Source: UBA1422 sp041752735 (lineage in GTDB: Bacteria; Bacillota; Clostridia; Peptostreptococcales; Anaerovoracaceae). Taken from it: DNA of 38,492 nt. Under the pieces are notes generated by a model. The model did not search any database, was not told the DNA's origin, and saw only the letters and a program-made list of their open reading frames with translations. This document shows, piece after piece, positions 1-8,008 of the stretch. The stretch's first letter is position 1. Each line of letters opens with the position of its first letter. The position numbers and the translations under genes were made by a program. Where the stretch lies: NCBI GenBank assembly GCA_041752735.1, contig JBGSVW010000017.1, positions 1 through 38,492 of the forward strand. The letters are read 5' to 3'.

Positions 1-350
1 AGCATGATTACAAATACTAGAAAGCCACCATTTCTTTTGAAAGCTCTTCTGTCTTCAATGATTGGTTTTGCAAAAATCAATATGATTCCCATAATTATTC
101 CTGTATTTATCGCAATCGAGCCAAAGGCGTTTCCAAATGCAACGTCTGTTTCTCCCTTCAGTGAGGCGGTGAGAGATACAAAAGTTTCCGGCATCGTTGT
201 ACAAATACTTACAATTGTTGCCCCTATGATTATATAAGGAATTTTAAATACTGTTGCAATCCAAATAACTGAGTCTATAAACCAATCGCTCCCCTTGATG
301 ATTAAGACCAATCCTACTAAAAATAGTACAAAATATACCCATTGTCCCAT
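1..350 (-). CDS. Na+/Ca2+ exchanger (CaCA) family protein, N-terminal part
   Basis: The gene starts with ATG at 350, preceded by GGAGACT, and runs off the left edge after 116 codons. The product begins with a hydrophobic helix and then carries an alpha-repeat, seen as GATIVSICTTMPETFVSL followed by DVAFGNAFGSIAINTG. This is the ion-binding signature (small-T-S/T-x-P-E, then GN-x-x-GS-N-x-x-N) of bacterial YrbG-like K+/Na+-dependent calcium exchangers in the inner membrane. Only the first of the two expected repeats is visible. It diverges from the oadB cluster. Family assignment is firm; the ion specificity cannot be read from this fragment. Confidence 0.85.
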   Translation of the reverse strand, partial: MGQWVYFVLFLVGLVLIIKGSDWFIDSVIWIATVFKIPYIIIGATIVSICTTMPETFVSLTASLKGETDVAFGNAFGSIAINTGIIMGIILIFAKPIIEDRRAFKRNGGFLVFVIM

Positions 351-658
351 AATAGTCTCCTTGTTTTTATACCTGTAATAAATAAAACGAGTATTCGCGT
401 TTCAAACGGGCCCCCCACCCCAGAAGCCACTCCTTGAAAACGAAAATCTCGTCCAACCGATGCAAATAATTTAATGGTTTTATAATAACACAGCTACTAT
501 TAATCATCAATCATGAAAAGATATATTGTGGATACCAATCGCTTTTGTCGCTTGCTATCATTATGAATACAATATATCTCAAAAAAACAATTGAATATTC
601 CTTCATATATATATATATTATCAAAAGCAATCTTATTATTATAACGGAGGTAATTACT
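351..658. other. Divergent intergenic region between the exchanger and oadB
   Basis: About 308 bases without a gene. It must hold promoters for both directions. The plus-strand promoter for oadB is listed separately. The exchanger side contains a G-rich minus-strand stretch at 409-423 whose role is unclear. No known riboswitch or small ORF was recognised. Confidence 0.6.
591..619 (+). promoter_or_regulatory. Probable sigma-A promoter of oadB-oadG-cax
   Basis: TTGAAT at 591-596 and TATATT at 614-619 are separated by 17 bases, a near-consensus spacing. They lie about 40 bases upstream of the oadB start. The flank is a TA-rich run, so alternative -10 registers are possible. Confidence 0.5.
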
Positions 659-1792
659 ATGCAAGGATTAATAGATAGCTTAAGTATTGGCTTATCTGAA
701 TTTTCTTACCTTAATCTAATTATGTTTGCAATCGCCGGAATTCTGATATATCTGGCAATTGCGAAGGATTACGAACCTATGTTACTGTTGCCCATCGGTT
801 TTGGTGCAATCTTAGCAAACATTCCTTTATCATCTGCTATTACCGAAGAAGGGTTCTTAACCGTTCTTTATAATTCCGGTATCAGCAATGAATTATTCCC
901 AGTTTTGATTTTTATCGCTGTGGGTGCAATGATAGACTTCAAACCGCTACTCCAAAATCCTTTCATGTTGTTTTTTGGCGCTGCGGCACAGTTCGGTATT
1001 TTTGCAACTATGATGTTCGCGATTTTCCTTGGATTTGATTTAAAAGAAGCCGCTTCAATCGGCATCATCGGCGCTGCGGATGGTCCCACGTCCATCTACG
1101 TTGCAGGCATCTTCGCTCCTGAATATCTGGGACCCATTTCAGTTGCAGCATATTCGTACATGGCATTGGTGCCCATTATCCAGCCTCCGGTCGTAAGACT
1201 TCTTACATCGCGAAACGAACGTTTAATTAGGATGGATTACAAGCAGGTAGATGTACCAAGAATTGTTGAAATCCTTTTCCCCATTATGATTACGGTCATC
1301 GCCGGTCTGCTGGCGCCCATTAGTGTCGCGCTTGTTGGTTCTCTGATGTTCGGAAATCTTATCCGTGCCTGCGGTGTGTTGACAAGACTTTCAAATGCTG
1401 CACAAAACGAATTGGCAAACTTAGTGACTCTACTTTTGGGAATCACAATCGGTTCCACCATGACTGCAGATAAGTTCCTGAATCTTGATACCCTGATGAT
1501 TATGGGCATGGGTCTTCTGGCCTTCGTGTTCGATACAGCCGGTGGCGTGTTGTTCGCTAAATTAATGAATTTGTTTTTACGGCGTAAAATCAACCCCATG
1601 GTTGGTGCTGCAGGAATATCAGCCTTCCCAATGTCCGCTAGGGTTATCCAGCGTATGGCCAAGGATGAGGATCCACATAACTTCGTATTAATGCAATCAA
1701 TCAGTGCCAATGTAGCCGGACAGCTTGGTTCCATCGTCGCCGGGGGAATGATTTTGGCCCTTGTCCCGATGATACTGCTGTCAATGAATTAA
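659..1792 (+). CDS. oadB: Na+-transporting decarboxylase beta subunit (OadB/GcdB family)
   Basis: This 377-residue polytopic membrane protein matches the beta subunit of sodium-pumping biotin-dependent decarboxylases (oxaloacetate, methylmalonyl-CoA or glutaconyl-CoA). These decarboxylate carboxybiotin and expel Na+. The hallmark GAADGPTSIYVAG segment around residues 138-150 contains the conserved membrane Asp (about D141). The ATG at 659 is chosen because it follows ACGGAGG; an open frame extends 38 codons upstream but has no comparable ribosome site. The next gene encodes a gamma-like subunit. The carboxyltransferase alpha subunit and biotin carrier are not in the window, so the substrate is undetermined. 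Confidence 0.9.
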   Translation: MQGLIDSLSIGLSEFSYLNLIMFAIAGILIYLAIAKDYEPMLLLPIGFGAILANIPLSSAITEEGFLTVLYNSGISNELFPVLIFIAVGAMIDFKPLLQNPFMLFFGAAAQFGIFATMMFAIFLGFDLKEAASIGIIGAADGPTSIYVAGIFAPEYLGPISVAAYSYMALVPIIQPPVVRLLTSRNERLIRMDYKQVDVPRIVEILFPIMITVIAGLLAPISVALVGSLMFGNLIRACGVLTRLSNAAQNELANLVTLLLGITIGSTMTADKFLNLDTLMIMGMGLLAFVFDTAGGVLFAKLMNLFLRRKINPMVGAAGISAFPMSARVIQRMAKDEDPHNFVLMQSISANVAGQLGSIVAGGMILALVPMILLSMN

Positions 1793-1803
1793 GGAGGTCA
1801 ATT

Positions 1804-1971
1804 ATGTTTAATCCATCTTCAGAATTAGTAAGCGCCGGCTTGCAAGTCATGGCATATGGTTTAGTGGGCGTTTTCACAGTATTAATTTTATTTTATCTAG
1901 TCACCAAAGCTATGGTATTTATTTTCACGAGGCTTGATGTCAGAAAAAAAGCCAGATTGGAAAATAGGTGA
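1804..1971 (+). CDS. oadG: Small OadG-like gamma subunit of the Na+-pump decarboxylase
   Basis: A 55-residue ORF starts at ATG 1804 after AAGGAGGTC, 11 bases beyond the oadB stop. It has a short N-terminus, one membrane helix (about residues 11-38, with GLQVMAYGLVGVFTVLILF) and a positively charged tail ending in RKKARLENR. This is the plan of OadG/sodium-pump gamma subunits, which anchor and assemble the complex, although it lacks the long C-terminal zinc-binding tail of larger OadG proteins. The position directly after oadB supports the call more than the sequence alone. Confidence 0.7.
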   Translation: MFNPSSELVSAGLQVMAYGLVGVFTVLILFYLVTKAMVFIFTRLDVRKKARLENR

Positions 1972-1977
1972 TCTAGA

Positions 1978-3039
1978 ATGAAATATCTTAATCTCCTGCT
2001 TCTGTGCATCCCTGTAACAATTATTGCAAGGTTTATATTACATGCTGACGACAGCATAGTATTTGTCGCAAGCTGCCTTTCAATTATCCCACTAGCAGTA
2101 ATCATTGGAGAGGCAACAGAGCAAATTGCAATTTATACCAGCCCGAAGGTCGGTGGATTTCTGAATGCCACCATGGGCAATGTCCCAGAATTATTGATCA
2201 GTGGATTCGCTATCAAAGCCGGACTTTATTCGTTGGTTTTGGCCAGTCTGGCCGGATCAATCATTGGCAATATACTTTTAGTTTTAGGCCTAAGCATCTT
2301 TGTAGGCGGACTACGCTACAAATTTCAGGTTTTTAACAAAAATATTGTGAGAAGTAACTTTGCATTGCTTTCCTTCGCGGCCTTTAGCATTATCATCCCC
2401 TTTGCGTTTATGAACTTTTCAGGTGCTGAAGTCAGTGAAAAAGCTATTCAAAATTTTAGTTTAATCCTCGCAATCCTTATGTTTGGCATCTATGTTGTTG
2501 GATTGATTTTCTCCATGTTCACTCACAAAGACATCTTTCATGATGCTAGAGAGGATGAAGAGCCGGAAGATCCCAAATGGAAGCTCTCAACGGGAATTAT
2601 TGTTTTAGGTACCGCTACTTTGTTTGTTGCTTTGATGAGTGAGACACTGGTTGCTACCGTAGAAGTTGCTGCTGAACAGTTCCATCTGAGCGAAGCGTTT
2701 ATTGGCATCATTCTGATTCCGATTTTGGGAAATGTTGCGGAGCATGCTTCTGCGTTGATGATGTCTTATCGGGGCAAACTGGACATCGCAATCGAAATTG
2801 CCGCTGGTTCCAGTATGCAAATAGCTCTTTTTGTTGCGCCACTTATGGTAATTTTCAGTGCTATGCTTGGAAACACAATGGAATTTGTTTATACCCCCAG
2901 TGAGCTTCTTGGCATTGTCATTGGAATAATAATGGCTGGATTTGTCTTGATTGACGGAAAAACCAATTGGCTGGAAGGTTTTCAATTGTTTATGGCGTAT
3001 ATCGTCTTAGGCGGCGCATTTCTTATATTTGGAATCTAA
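1978..3039 (+). CDS. cax: Calcium/proton antiporter, CAX family
   Basis: A 353-residue, roughly 11-helix membrane protein. Two inverted alpha-repeats are present: GNVPELLISGFAIKAG at residues 67-82 and GNVAEHASALMMSYRGKLD at about 251-269. An acidic cytoplasmic loop (EDEEPEDP, about residues 192-199) separates the halves. This is the architecture of ChaA/VCX1-type Ca2+/H+ antiporters that extrude Ca2+ using the proton gradient. It starts 6 bases after the gamma subunit stop with a weak AGGTGAT site, so it is probably translated from the same message as the decarboxylase subunits. Confidence 0.9.
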   Translation: MKYLNLLLLCIPVTIIARFILHADDSIVFVASCLSIIPLAVIIGEATEQIAIYTSPKVGGFLNATMGNVPELLISGFAIKAGLYSLVLASLAGSIIGNILLVLGLSIFVGGLRYKFQVFNKNIVRSNFALLSFAAFSIIIPFAFMNFSGAEVSEKAIQNFSLILAILMFGIYVVGLIFSMFTHKDIFHDAREDEEPEDPKWKLSTGIIVLGTATLFVALMSETLVATVEVAAEQFHLSEAFIGIILIPILGNVAEHASALMMSYRGKLDIAIEIAAGSSMQIALFVAPLMVIFSAMLGNTMEFVYTPSELLGIVIGIIMAGFVLIDGKTNWLEGFQLFMAYIVLGGAFLIFGI

Positions 3040-3080
3040 CCTCCATGCCGATACAATGTAATCTATTCAACTCGCAAAAC

Positions 3081-3109
3081 AAAACACCCTGTTTCTACAG
3101 GGTGTTTTT
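3081..3109. terminator. Bidirectional terminator between cax and mutY
   Basis: A perfect 11-bp stem (3081-3091 with 3098-3108) with a 6-base loop has T-rich tails on both strands. It lies between the converging ends of cax and mutY. Confidence 0.9.
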
Positions 3110-3112
3110 AAT

Positions 3113-4156
3113 TTACTTCAAGTATTTCAAATAAAATGCATGGGCTGTGGGAATGGCGAAATACTTATTAATTTGATCCTTTGTGACCCACGTCTGTGCA
3201 TTGCCATAGTCCATGGCTTGAATGTCAACTTTATAGCCAATCATCTTCCACTCAATATGTGTAAAAATATGCTTGGTCTCAGGAAGAGCTGAAATTTTTA
3301 ATATCAGATAACCTGCTTCTTTTAGCCAAATCATACAATCTTCTTCTGTAAGATGCCCTTCGATCATTGGCAGTGTCCACATCTTCGCAAGCAGTCCGAA
3401 TGATTTTCTCTTTTCAATCACATATGTTTGGTTATAGGATAGCACCAGAACCGTCTGATATTGGATTTCACGGGGTTTTTTTGGGGTCTTAACCGGAATC
3501 TCCCCTGTGCGGTTATCTAACTTAGCAATGCATATATTTGTCAAGGGACAGCTGTCACACAGCGGTGCGCCATTGGGCAAACATCTTGTAGCCCCAAGCT
3601 CCATTAATGCCTGATTGAAGTCACCCGGTCGTTTGACGGATATTTGTTCTTCTAAGAACTTCCGAATAAGGTTCTGTGTTTGTTTTTGTCCAATGTCTTC
3701 CCCAATCCCCTGTAATCTTGCAATGACGCGTAGAACATTACCGTCCATAAGGGTTTCGACCTTATCATAAGCTATCGACGAAATAGCCCCGGCAGAATAA
3801 GGGCCAATGCCGGGTAGTTTCTGAAGTGTTTTACTATCTGATGGGATTTGTCCATCGTATTCTGTCCGGATGATTTGCGCTGCTTTTTTTAAGTTCATGG
3901 CACGAGTATAATAACCAAGTCCCTGCCACAATTTGAGAAGTTTGTCTTCTTCAATGTTTGCCAGGGTTGTTACGTCCGGAATTTCTGTAATGAACCGTTG
4001 AAAGTACGGAATGACTGTATCTACCCTGGTTTGCTGAAGCATCATCTCTGAAATCCAAACCCTGTATGGCGTTGGATTACTACGCCATGGAAGCACCCTA
4101 GCTTCTTTGTCATACCATTTAAGCAATTGGTCTACAAATTCGGTTTTTCTTAACAT
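3113..4156 (-). CDS. mutY: A/G-specific adenine DNA glycosylase MutY
   Basis: A 347-residue base-excision repair enzyme that removes adenine mispaired with 8-oxoguanine. The endonuclease III-like N-terminal half has the catalytic Glu in SEMMLQQT (E37), a helix-hairpin-helix LPGIGPYSAGA (about residues 114-124) and catalytic Asp138 in MDGNVLRV. The [4Fe-4S] ligands are C192, C200, C203 and C209, spaced x7-x2-x5. A NUDIX-like 8-oxoG recognition domain fills the C-terminus. The start codon overlaps the end of the upstream methyltransferase gene by 7 bases, implying translational coupling. Confidence 0.96.
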   Translation of the reverse strand: MLRKTEFVDQLLKWYDKEARVLPWRSNPTPYRVWISEMMLQQTRVDTVIPYFQRFITEIPDVTTLANIEEDKLLKLWQGLGYYTRAMNLKKAAQIIRTEYDGQIPSDSKTLQKLPGIGPYSAGAISSIAYDKVETLMDGNVLRVIARLQGIGEDIGQKQTQNLIRKFLEEQISVKRPGDFNQALMELGATRCLPNGAPLCDSCPLTNICIAKLDNRTGEIPVKTPKKPREIQYQTVLVLSYNQTYVIEKRKSFGLLAKMWTLPMIEGHLTEEDCMIWLKEAGYLILKISALPETKHIFTHIEWKMIGYKVDIQAMDYGNAQTWVTKDQINKYFAIPTAHAFYLKYLK

Positions 4157-4722
4157 TGTTTTACGTAAACCCTTCCATAAAACATTTCACCGATATTTAA
4201 TTTTTTTATTATCTCAAAACCACTTTCTTGCATCCATCTGTCTGTTTCTTCTTCCCTGATTCTGTGATTTTCTGGCGGACCCATCTCTTTGATTTGTGAA
4301 TTCCACTCAATCAATGCCATTCTGCCACCGGGTTTCAATATTGCCTTCACGATGCCAATGAAAGCTTCTTTTTCTTCGATTTCATGAAATACGTTGGCCA
4401 GCAATGCAAAATCAACAGAAGCATTAGGAACCTTAAAATCCAAAGGTTCAGAAAGTACAAACTTGATGTGCATGTGTCCTTCTTCTACTGCTCTTTTTGA
4501 TGCTTCGGCAAGCATTTCAGCGGATGGATCTATGGCGAAAATTACATTAGATGGCTGTATGATAGTAGCTGCTGGGATGGTGAAATATCCAATACCACAG
4601 CCAATATCGGCAAAATCCAAACCAGGAGTCAGTCCTAAAGAAATCAGAGTCTCTTTTGGCGGCAACGCAATCCTTCTCCATGGGCTATCCAGCTTTTTTA
4701 TGTTTAATTTATCGCTTGTCAT
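4150..4722 (-). CDS. Class I SAM-dependent methyltransferase, substrate unknown
   Basis: A 190-residue soluble protein with a UbiE/COG2226-like Rossmann core. Motif I is DIGCGIGYFTIPAA (about residues 38-51), the acidic ribose-binding loop is AIDPSAEML, and motif III is LKPGGRMALIEW. No transmembrane or metal-binding segment is visible. It lies between a DUF3842 gene (9 bases upstream) and mutY (7-base overlap), so all three are probably one transcript. The family is clear; nothing in the sequence identifies the methyl acceptor. Confidence 0.88.
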   Translation of the reverse strand: MTSDKLNIKKLDSPWRRIALPPKETLISLGLTPGLDFADIGCGIGYFTIPAATIIQPSNVIFAIDPSAEMLAEASKRAVEEGHMHIKFVLSEPLDFKVPNASVDFALLANVFHEIEEKEAFIGIVKAILKPGGRMALIEWNSQIKEMGPPENHRIREEETDRWMQESGFEIIKKLNIGEMFYGRVYVKQC

Positions 4723-4731
4723 GTTTTCTCC

Positions 4732-5139
4732 TTATAATGAATTCCTTACGCTTTCTATAATCTCATCGATATGTTCAGGCAAAGAGGATGCAGAAACTCC
4801 GGTTACCATGAGATTGCAGCGGTTCAAAGGAATGAGTATTTTTTTTGCTGGGCTGCTTGAGATTGCTTTTGCCATGCCCGGGGTCAATTCTCCCAACATG
4901 GAATTAGCTGAGATAATCCCTACCGTACCAACAATCATATCGACTTTATCTACATTGACGATGATGGCATTTTCTCCGGAAGCACCATCATCGGCACCTG
5001 CCCGAATCATCAACGAAGTTGCTACGGCATTTGTGCCTAAAGCGATTACATGAATTTGATTACCAAACCTAGTTTTTAATTTTTCTACAAGGCTTTTGCC
5101 AATGCCCCCGCCTTGTCCGTCTATCACAGCAACTCTCAT
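4732..5139 (-). CDS. DUF3842 family protein
   Basis: A 135-residue soluble protein matching the DUF3842 family of Clostridia. It opens with a nucleotide-binding-like glycine-rich segment, MRVAVIDGQGGGIGKSLVEK, then IVNVDKVDMIVGTVGIISANSMLGELTP. No function is established. ATG 5139 is preferred because it follows AGGAGGAG; a 12-codon upstream extension has no ribosome site. It is the first gene of the operon with the methyltransferase and mutY. The GGGIG loop suggests a dinucleotide or nucleotide ligand, but that is inference. Confidence 0.85.
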   Translation of the reverse strand: MRVAVIDGQGGGIGKSLVEKLKTRFGNQIHVIALGTNAVATSLMIRAGADDGASGENAIIVNVDKVDMIVGTVGIISANSMLGELTPGMAKAISSSPAKKILIPLNRCNLMVTGVSASSLPEHIDEIIESVRNSL

Positions 5140-5198
5140 GATACTCCTCCTGTTTGATGACTGATAACGATACATTTCATTTATTTAATCAATGTTTT

Positions 5199-5227
5199 TA
5201 TACAATATTATGTTTCTATTGTAACAA
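5199..5227 (-). promoter_or_regulatory. Possible promoter of the DUF3842-methyltransferase-mutY operon
   Basis: On the minus strand TTGTTA (5222-5227) and TGTATA (5199-5204) are 17 bases apart, 60 bases upstream of the DUF3842 start. The -35 box touches the preceding terminator stem. Confidence 0.4.
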
Positions 5228-5254
5228 AAAAACCAATCAAGCGATTGGTTTTTT
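5227..5254 (-). terminator. Terminator of the cbiMQO operon
   Basis: A 12-bp stem (5227-5238 with 5243-5254) around a 4-base loop, with A/T-rich ends that give a U-run on the minus strand. It follows the cbiO stop at 5269. Confidence 0.85.
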
Positions 5255-5268
5255 ATTAACGGCAGTCA

Positions 5269-6027
5269 CTATTTTTTTTTAGTGTTGCAAATGGGGCAAG
5301 TTGCCAATGACAAAGGAAGTTCCAATCCCCATTTTTCCATCTGGTCTGAGTCAGATAGAATATCTTTTGGTTTTCCGTCGGCAACAAGTAATCCATCTTG
5401 AAGGACCAATACCCGTGAGCAAGTGTCCATAATCATATCCAAATCGTGACTGGTTATTATTTTTGTGTGTTTGAAACACTTCAGTAAGTTAATCAACCTT
5501 CTTCTTGCCTGAGGGTCCAGTCCGGCTGTTGGTTCATCCATCAATAAAATATCCGGTTCCATGGACAAGACTGTAGCAATTGAAACAGATTTTTTTTCAC
5601 CACCGGATAACTTATAGGGTGCGCGGGATTCTACATGCTCAAGTCCAACGGTTTTCAAAGCATCAGAAACTCTTGCTGCGACGGCATCTTCCCCCAAGCC
5701 TTCGTTTCTTGGTCCAAAGGCCACATCGTCATAAACAGTTGTCATAAAAAGCTGATCATCTGCCTGCTGCATCACAAGACCAACCCGCTGCCTAATTTGT
5801 GAAATGGTTTTTCCTGTTACCTGGATATCCCCAACCAGAACCTCCCCCTCCTGGGGGAAAAGGATACCAAGGAGCAACATCAAAAGTGTTGACTTTCCGG
5901 CACCATTTGCTCCAATAATACCTACGGATTCACCGTGGTGTAGCAACATAGTCACTTGGCATATTCCCCTGTTACCATCAGGATAATGATATGAAACATT
6001 TTTCATTTCTACGCGATGATGACTCAT
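5269..6027 (-). CDS. cbiO: ECF-type cobalt/nickel transporter ATPase CbiO
   Basis: A 252-residue ABC ATPase that energises an energy-coupling-factor metal importer. It has Walker A GANGAGKSTL (about residues 40-49), Q-loop VMQQADDQLF with the energy-coupling-factor pattern, signature LSGGEKKSVSIA, Walker B ILLMDEPTAGLD and switch His in ITSHDLD. An unusual short C-terminal tail has a CPIC motif followed by lysines. The start overlaps the cbiQ stop by 4 bases. Its place after the S and T components identifies it as the dedicated ATPase rather than a shared EcfA. Confidence 0.95.
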   Translation of the reverse strand: MSHHRVEMKNVSYHYPDGNRGICQVTMLLHHGESVGIIGANGAGKSTLLMLLLGILFPQEGEVLVGDIQVTGKTISQIRQRVGLVMQQADDQLFMTTVYDDVAFGPRNEGLGEDAVAARVSDALKTVGLEHVESRAPYKLSGGEKKSVSIATVLSMEPDILLMDEPTAGLDPQARRRLINLLKCFKHTKIITSHDLDMIMDTCSRVLVLQDGLLVADGKPKDILSDSDQMEKWGLELPLSLATCPICNTKKK

Positions 6028-6836
6028 AACCCCAATACTCCTTTCAAGCCATATGAGATGATATCGGCAATGGGAACAATTCTACAGAACAAGAAAAACA
6101 AGCACCAACCTAACAGATATGCCCAATCCCGATGATGCATGGGGGTACTAGTGCCAACATGATACTCTCCTCGAAACCCACGTAAAGTCATTGATACATA
6201 GATACGTTGGGCTCTGTCATAGGTCCTAAGTAGCAATTGTCCTGCAAAGGAACCCCAAACATTTCTTCGGATGCCCCGATCAGCGGGTGCCCTTAAAAAA
6301 TAGGCCCGAGTCATTCTTGAAAGTTCTTCAATCAAGACAAGTACATATCGATAGGTCAATAGGATTTGTAGAACCAAGATGCGGGGTACTTTGAGCATTC
6401 GGAGACCTTCGGCTACCCTATCTATTCCAGTCGTTGCAATGAGTAACAGACCCGCGGATATTGTCAAACTTCCTTTGATGAAGATGGAAAATAATGTAAT
6501 CCAACCTGCAGAGACCGACATACTTCCTACAACCAAGGTGTTTGGATCAAAAAATGGGCTAAATAATCCTATTCCAATCACAAATGGTTCCAGCATCAGC
6601 AACCGCTTCAGCATTACCTTTATAGGAAGTTCAGAAAGGGACATTATAATCACCGGATAAAACACCAGTCCAAGAAGCCCGGAAATGCTATATTTGCCGT
6701 AAGAAACCACTGTCACCAAAAACACCATGGTCACAATAATCTTTGCAAGAGGATGAATTCGATGAATCGGTGTGTTTTGAGCTGCTAAGTCATCCATTTG
6801 TCTTAAATTAAATAAAGCACTGTTAATTGAACTCAT
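6024..6836 (-). CDS. cbiQ: ECF transporter T component CbiQ
   Basis: A 270-residue membrane protein that couples the CbiO ATPase to the substrate-binding CbiM. It has about five hydrophobic helices. The cytoplasmic coupling region shows MTRAYFLRAPADRGIR and MTLRGFRGEYH, which are the arginine-containing coupling motifs of the T component. It lies directly between cbiM (adjacent, no gap) and cbiO (4-base overlap). Confidence 0.93.
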   Translation of the reverse strand: MSSINSALFNLRQMDDLAAQNTPIHRIHPLAKIIVTMVFLVTVVSYGKYSISGLLGLVFYPVIIMSLSELPIKVMLKRLLMLEPFVIGIGLFSPFFDPNTLVVGSMSVSAGWITLFSIFIKGSLTISAGLLLIATTGIDRVAEGLRMLKVPRILVLQILLTYRYVLVLIEELSRMTRAYFLRAPADRGIRRNVWGSFAGQLLLRTYDRAQRIYVSMTLRGFRGEYHVGTSTPMHHRDWAYLLGWCLFFLFCRIVPIADIISYGLKGVLGL

Positions 6837-7853
6837 TTACGAATGTTTCCTCATTTTTTTCGTAGAAATGCGATGAATGATGAAGGCCATTCCTCCCGCC
6901 AATAGTAGCGTCATCAAGCCCCCCAAGATGCCGGAGAAGCTGGTACCCAATGTCCCGTTCCCCTCTCCATTTTTAAACTGATAATCTGGAAGAAATGAAA
7001 TTTTTTCTTGAATTCCTGCAAAGAAATTATGAATTGTACCACTAGCCTGCAACGAGTCTTGCCCAGTAACGTTTCCAATTGCCCACTCCAGCCCATCAGG
7101 ATTGGCAGACGCCAACAAGGAAATAGCAGCGCCCATGACAATCACACAAACGGTCAGAACAACTAGGATTTTTTTCATCGGTACTGAAGTTTTTAAGTGT
7201 TCATTGGGTGAGTAAGCTACCAGTTCGGGCCTTGCATTCCATACATACCCAATGACAGCCGCTGTAACAAAGCCTTCCACCAAACCAATGGCCAGGTGAA
7301 TGGGTTGCATAAACAATGTAAAGGTTGCAAATGGTAGCTCTGTTTTCCCTGATAATAGCGTTTCAATTACGACTGAAAACGCTCCTAGCTGCAATCCGAC
7401 CACAGCAGTGATAACCGACGCAATAATAATTCTTTTCGTCGTAATCCCCTTTTTCATCAAGGGTCGGTAGATCAGAGGATATGCGATGAAACATGAAAAG
7501 AACCCCATATTGAACACATTTGCGCCGTAAGCTAATAACCCGCCATCCCCAAAGAACAAGGCTTGTATCAAAAGCACCGAAGCCATAGTTAAAAATCCGG
7601 CAAAAGGACCCAATAGAATAGCCAGCATCAACCCTCCTCCCAAATGTCCGCTCGATCCGGTTGCCGGGATGGAAAAATTAATCATCTGTGCAGCAAAAAC
7701 AAAAGCGCCCATGACGCCCATCAATGGAATTTTCGACTCTTCCTGTTGCGGCTCCTGCTGAATTTTTTTGATTGAATAGGCTGTAAGCCCAATTGTAACT
7801 GCCATCATTGTTCCACCGACTGCCGGTGATAACAAAGCATCCGCCATATGCAT
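6837..7853 (-). CDS. cbiM: Cobalt/nickel ECF substrate-binding protein CbiM fused to a PDGLE domain
   Basis: A 338-residue membrane protein. The N-terminus MHMADALLSP is the CbiM/NikM signature; the initiator region and His2 form the metal-binding loop in this family. About residues 1-210 are the S component. The rest contains NPDGLEWAIG (about residues 250-260) and a final membrane helix, the PDGLE/CbiN-like accessory part fused in one chain. The start at 7853 is fixed by AGGAGGAAAATTAA immediately upstream. Whether the metal is Co2+ or Ni2+ cannot be told; no cobalamin riboswitch is present upstream. Confidence 0.9.
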   Translation of the reverse strand: MHMADALLSPAVGGTMMAVTIGLTAYSIKKIQQEPQQEESKIPLMGVMGAFVFAAQMINFSIPATGSSGHLGGGLMLAILLGPFAGFLTMASVLLIQALFFGDGGLLAYGANVFNMGFFSCFIAYPLIYRPLMKKGITTKRIIIASVITAVVGLQLGAFSVVIETLLSGKTELPFATFTLFMQPIHLAIGLVEGFVTAAVIGYVWNARPELVAYSPNEHLKTSVPMKKILVVLTVCVIVMGAAISLLASANPDGLEWAIGNVTGQDSLQASGTIHNFFAGIQEKISFLPDYQFKNGEGNGTLGTSFSGILGGLMTLLLAGGMAFIIHRISTKKMRKHS

Positions 7854-7867
7854 TTAATTTTCCTCCT

Positions 7868-7913
7868 AAAAAAAGAACCCAAAATTCATGCCTTCAGGCA
7901 TCTTTCTGGGTTC
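7868..7913 (-). terminator. Terminator immediately upstream of the cbiM ribosome site (possible attenuator)
   Basis: A GAACCCA/TGGGTTC stem (7875-7881 with 7907-7913) encloses a smaller ATGCC/GGCAT hairpin and is followed by seven U on the minus strand. The U-run abuts the cbiM AGGAGG. It could end msrAB transcripts, or act as a regulated attenuator for the cbi operon, because a promoter lies between msrAB and it. Confidence 0.75.
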
Positions 7914-7977
7914 ATCCCATTTGAAATGCAAATAAATGTAGACTTTTTCAGCCTTCTTGACTGAAGCTTCGTATGTA

Positions 7978-8007
7978 AATATACCATGTCATTGGAATGG
8001 TCGTCAA
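7978..8007 (-). promoter_or_regulatory. Probable promoter of cbiMQO
   Basis: On the minus strand TTGACG (8002-8007) and TATATT (7978-7983) are 18 bases apart. Transcription would start near 7971, giving a leader of about 115 bases that includes a UUCAGUC/GGCUGAA hairpin and then the terminator at 7868-7913. Confidence 0.6.
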
Positions 8008-8008
8008 C

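Noticed and set aside
409..423. G-rich minus-strand tract, possible quadruplex
   Set aside because: Only one long G-run and one short one; too little for a four-tract structure.
1237..1734. 165-codon minus-strand ORF inside oadB
   Set aside because: Shadow of oadB, which has a family motif and ribosome site; the ORF shows no recognisable domain.
4394..5053. 219-codon plus-strand ORF across the methyltransferase and DUF3842 genes
   Set aside because: Antisense to two genes with clear family motifs.
7862..7975. Cobalamin or NiCo riboswitch before cbiM
   Set aside because: The conserved blocks of either class could not be found; kept only as an unassigned leader.
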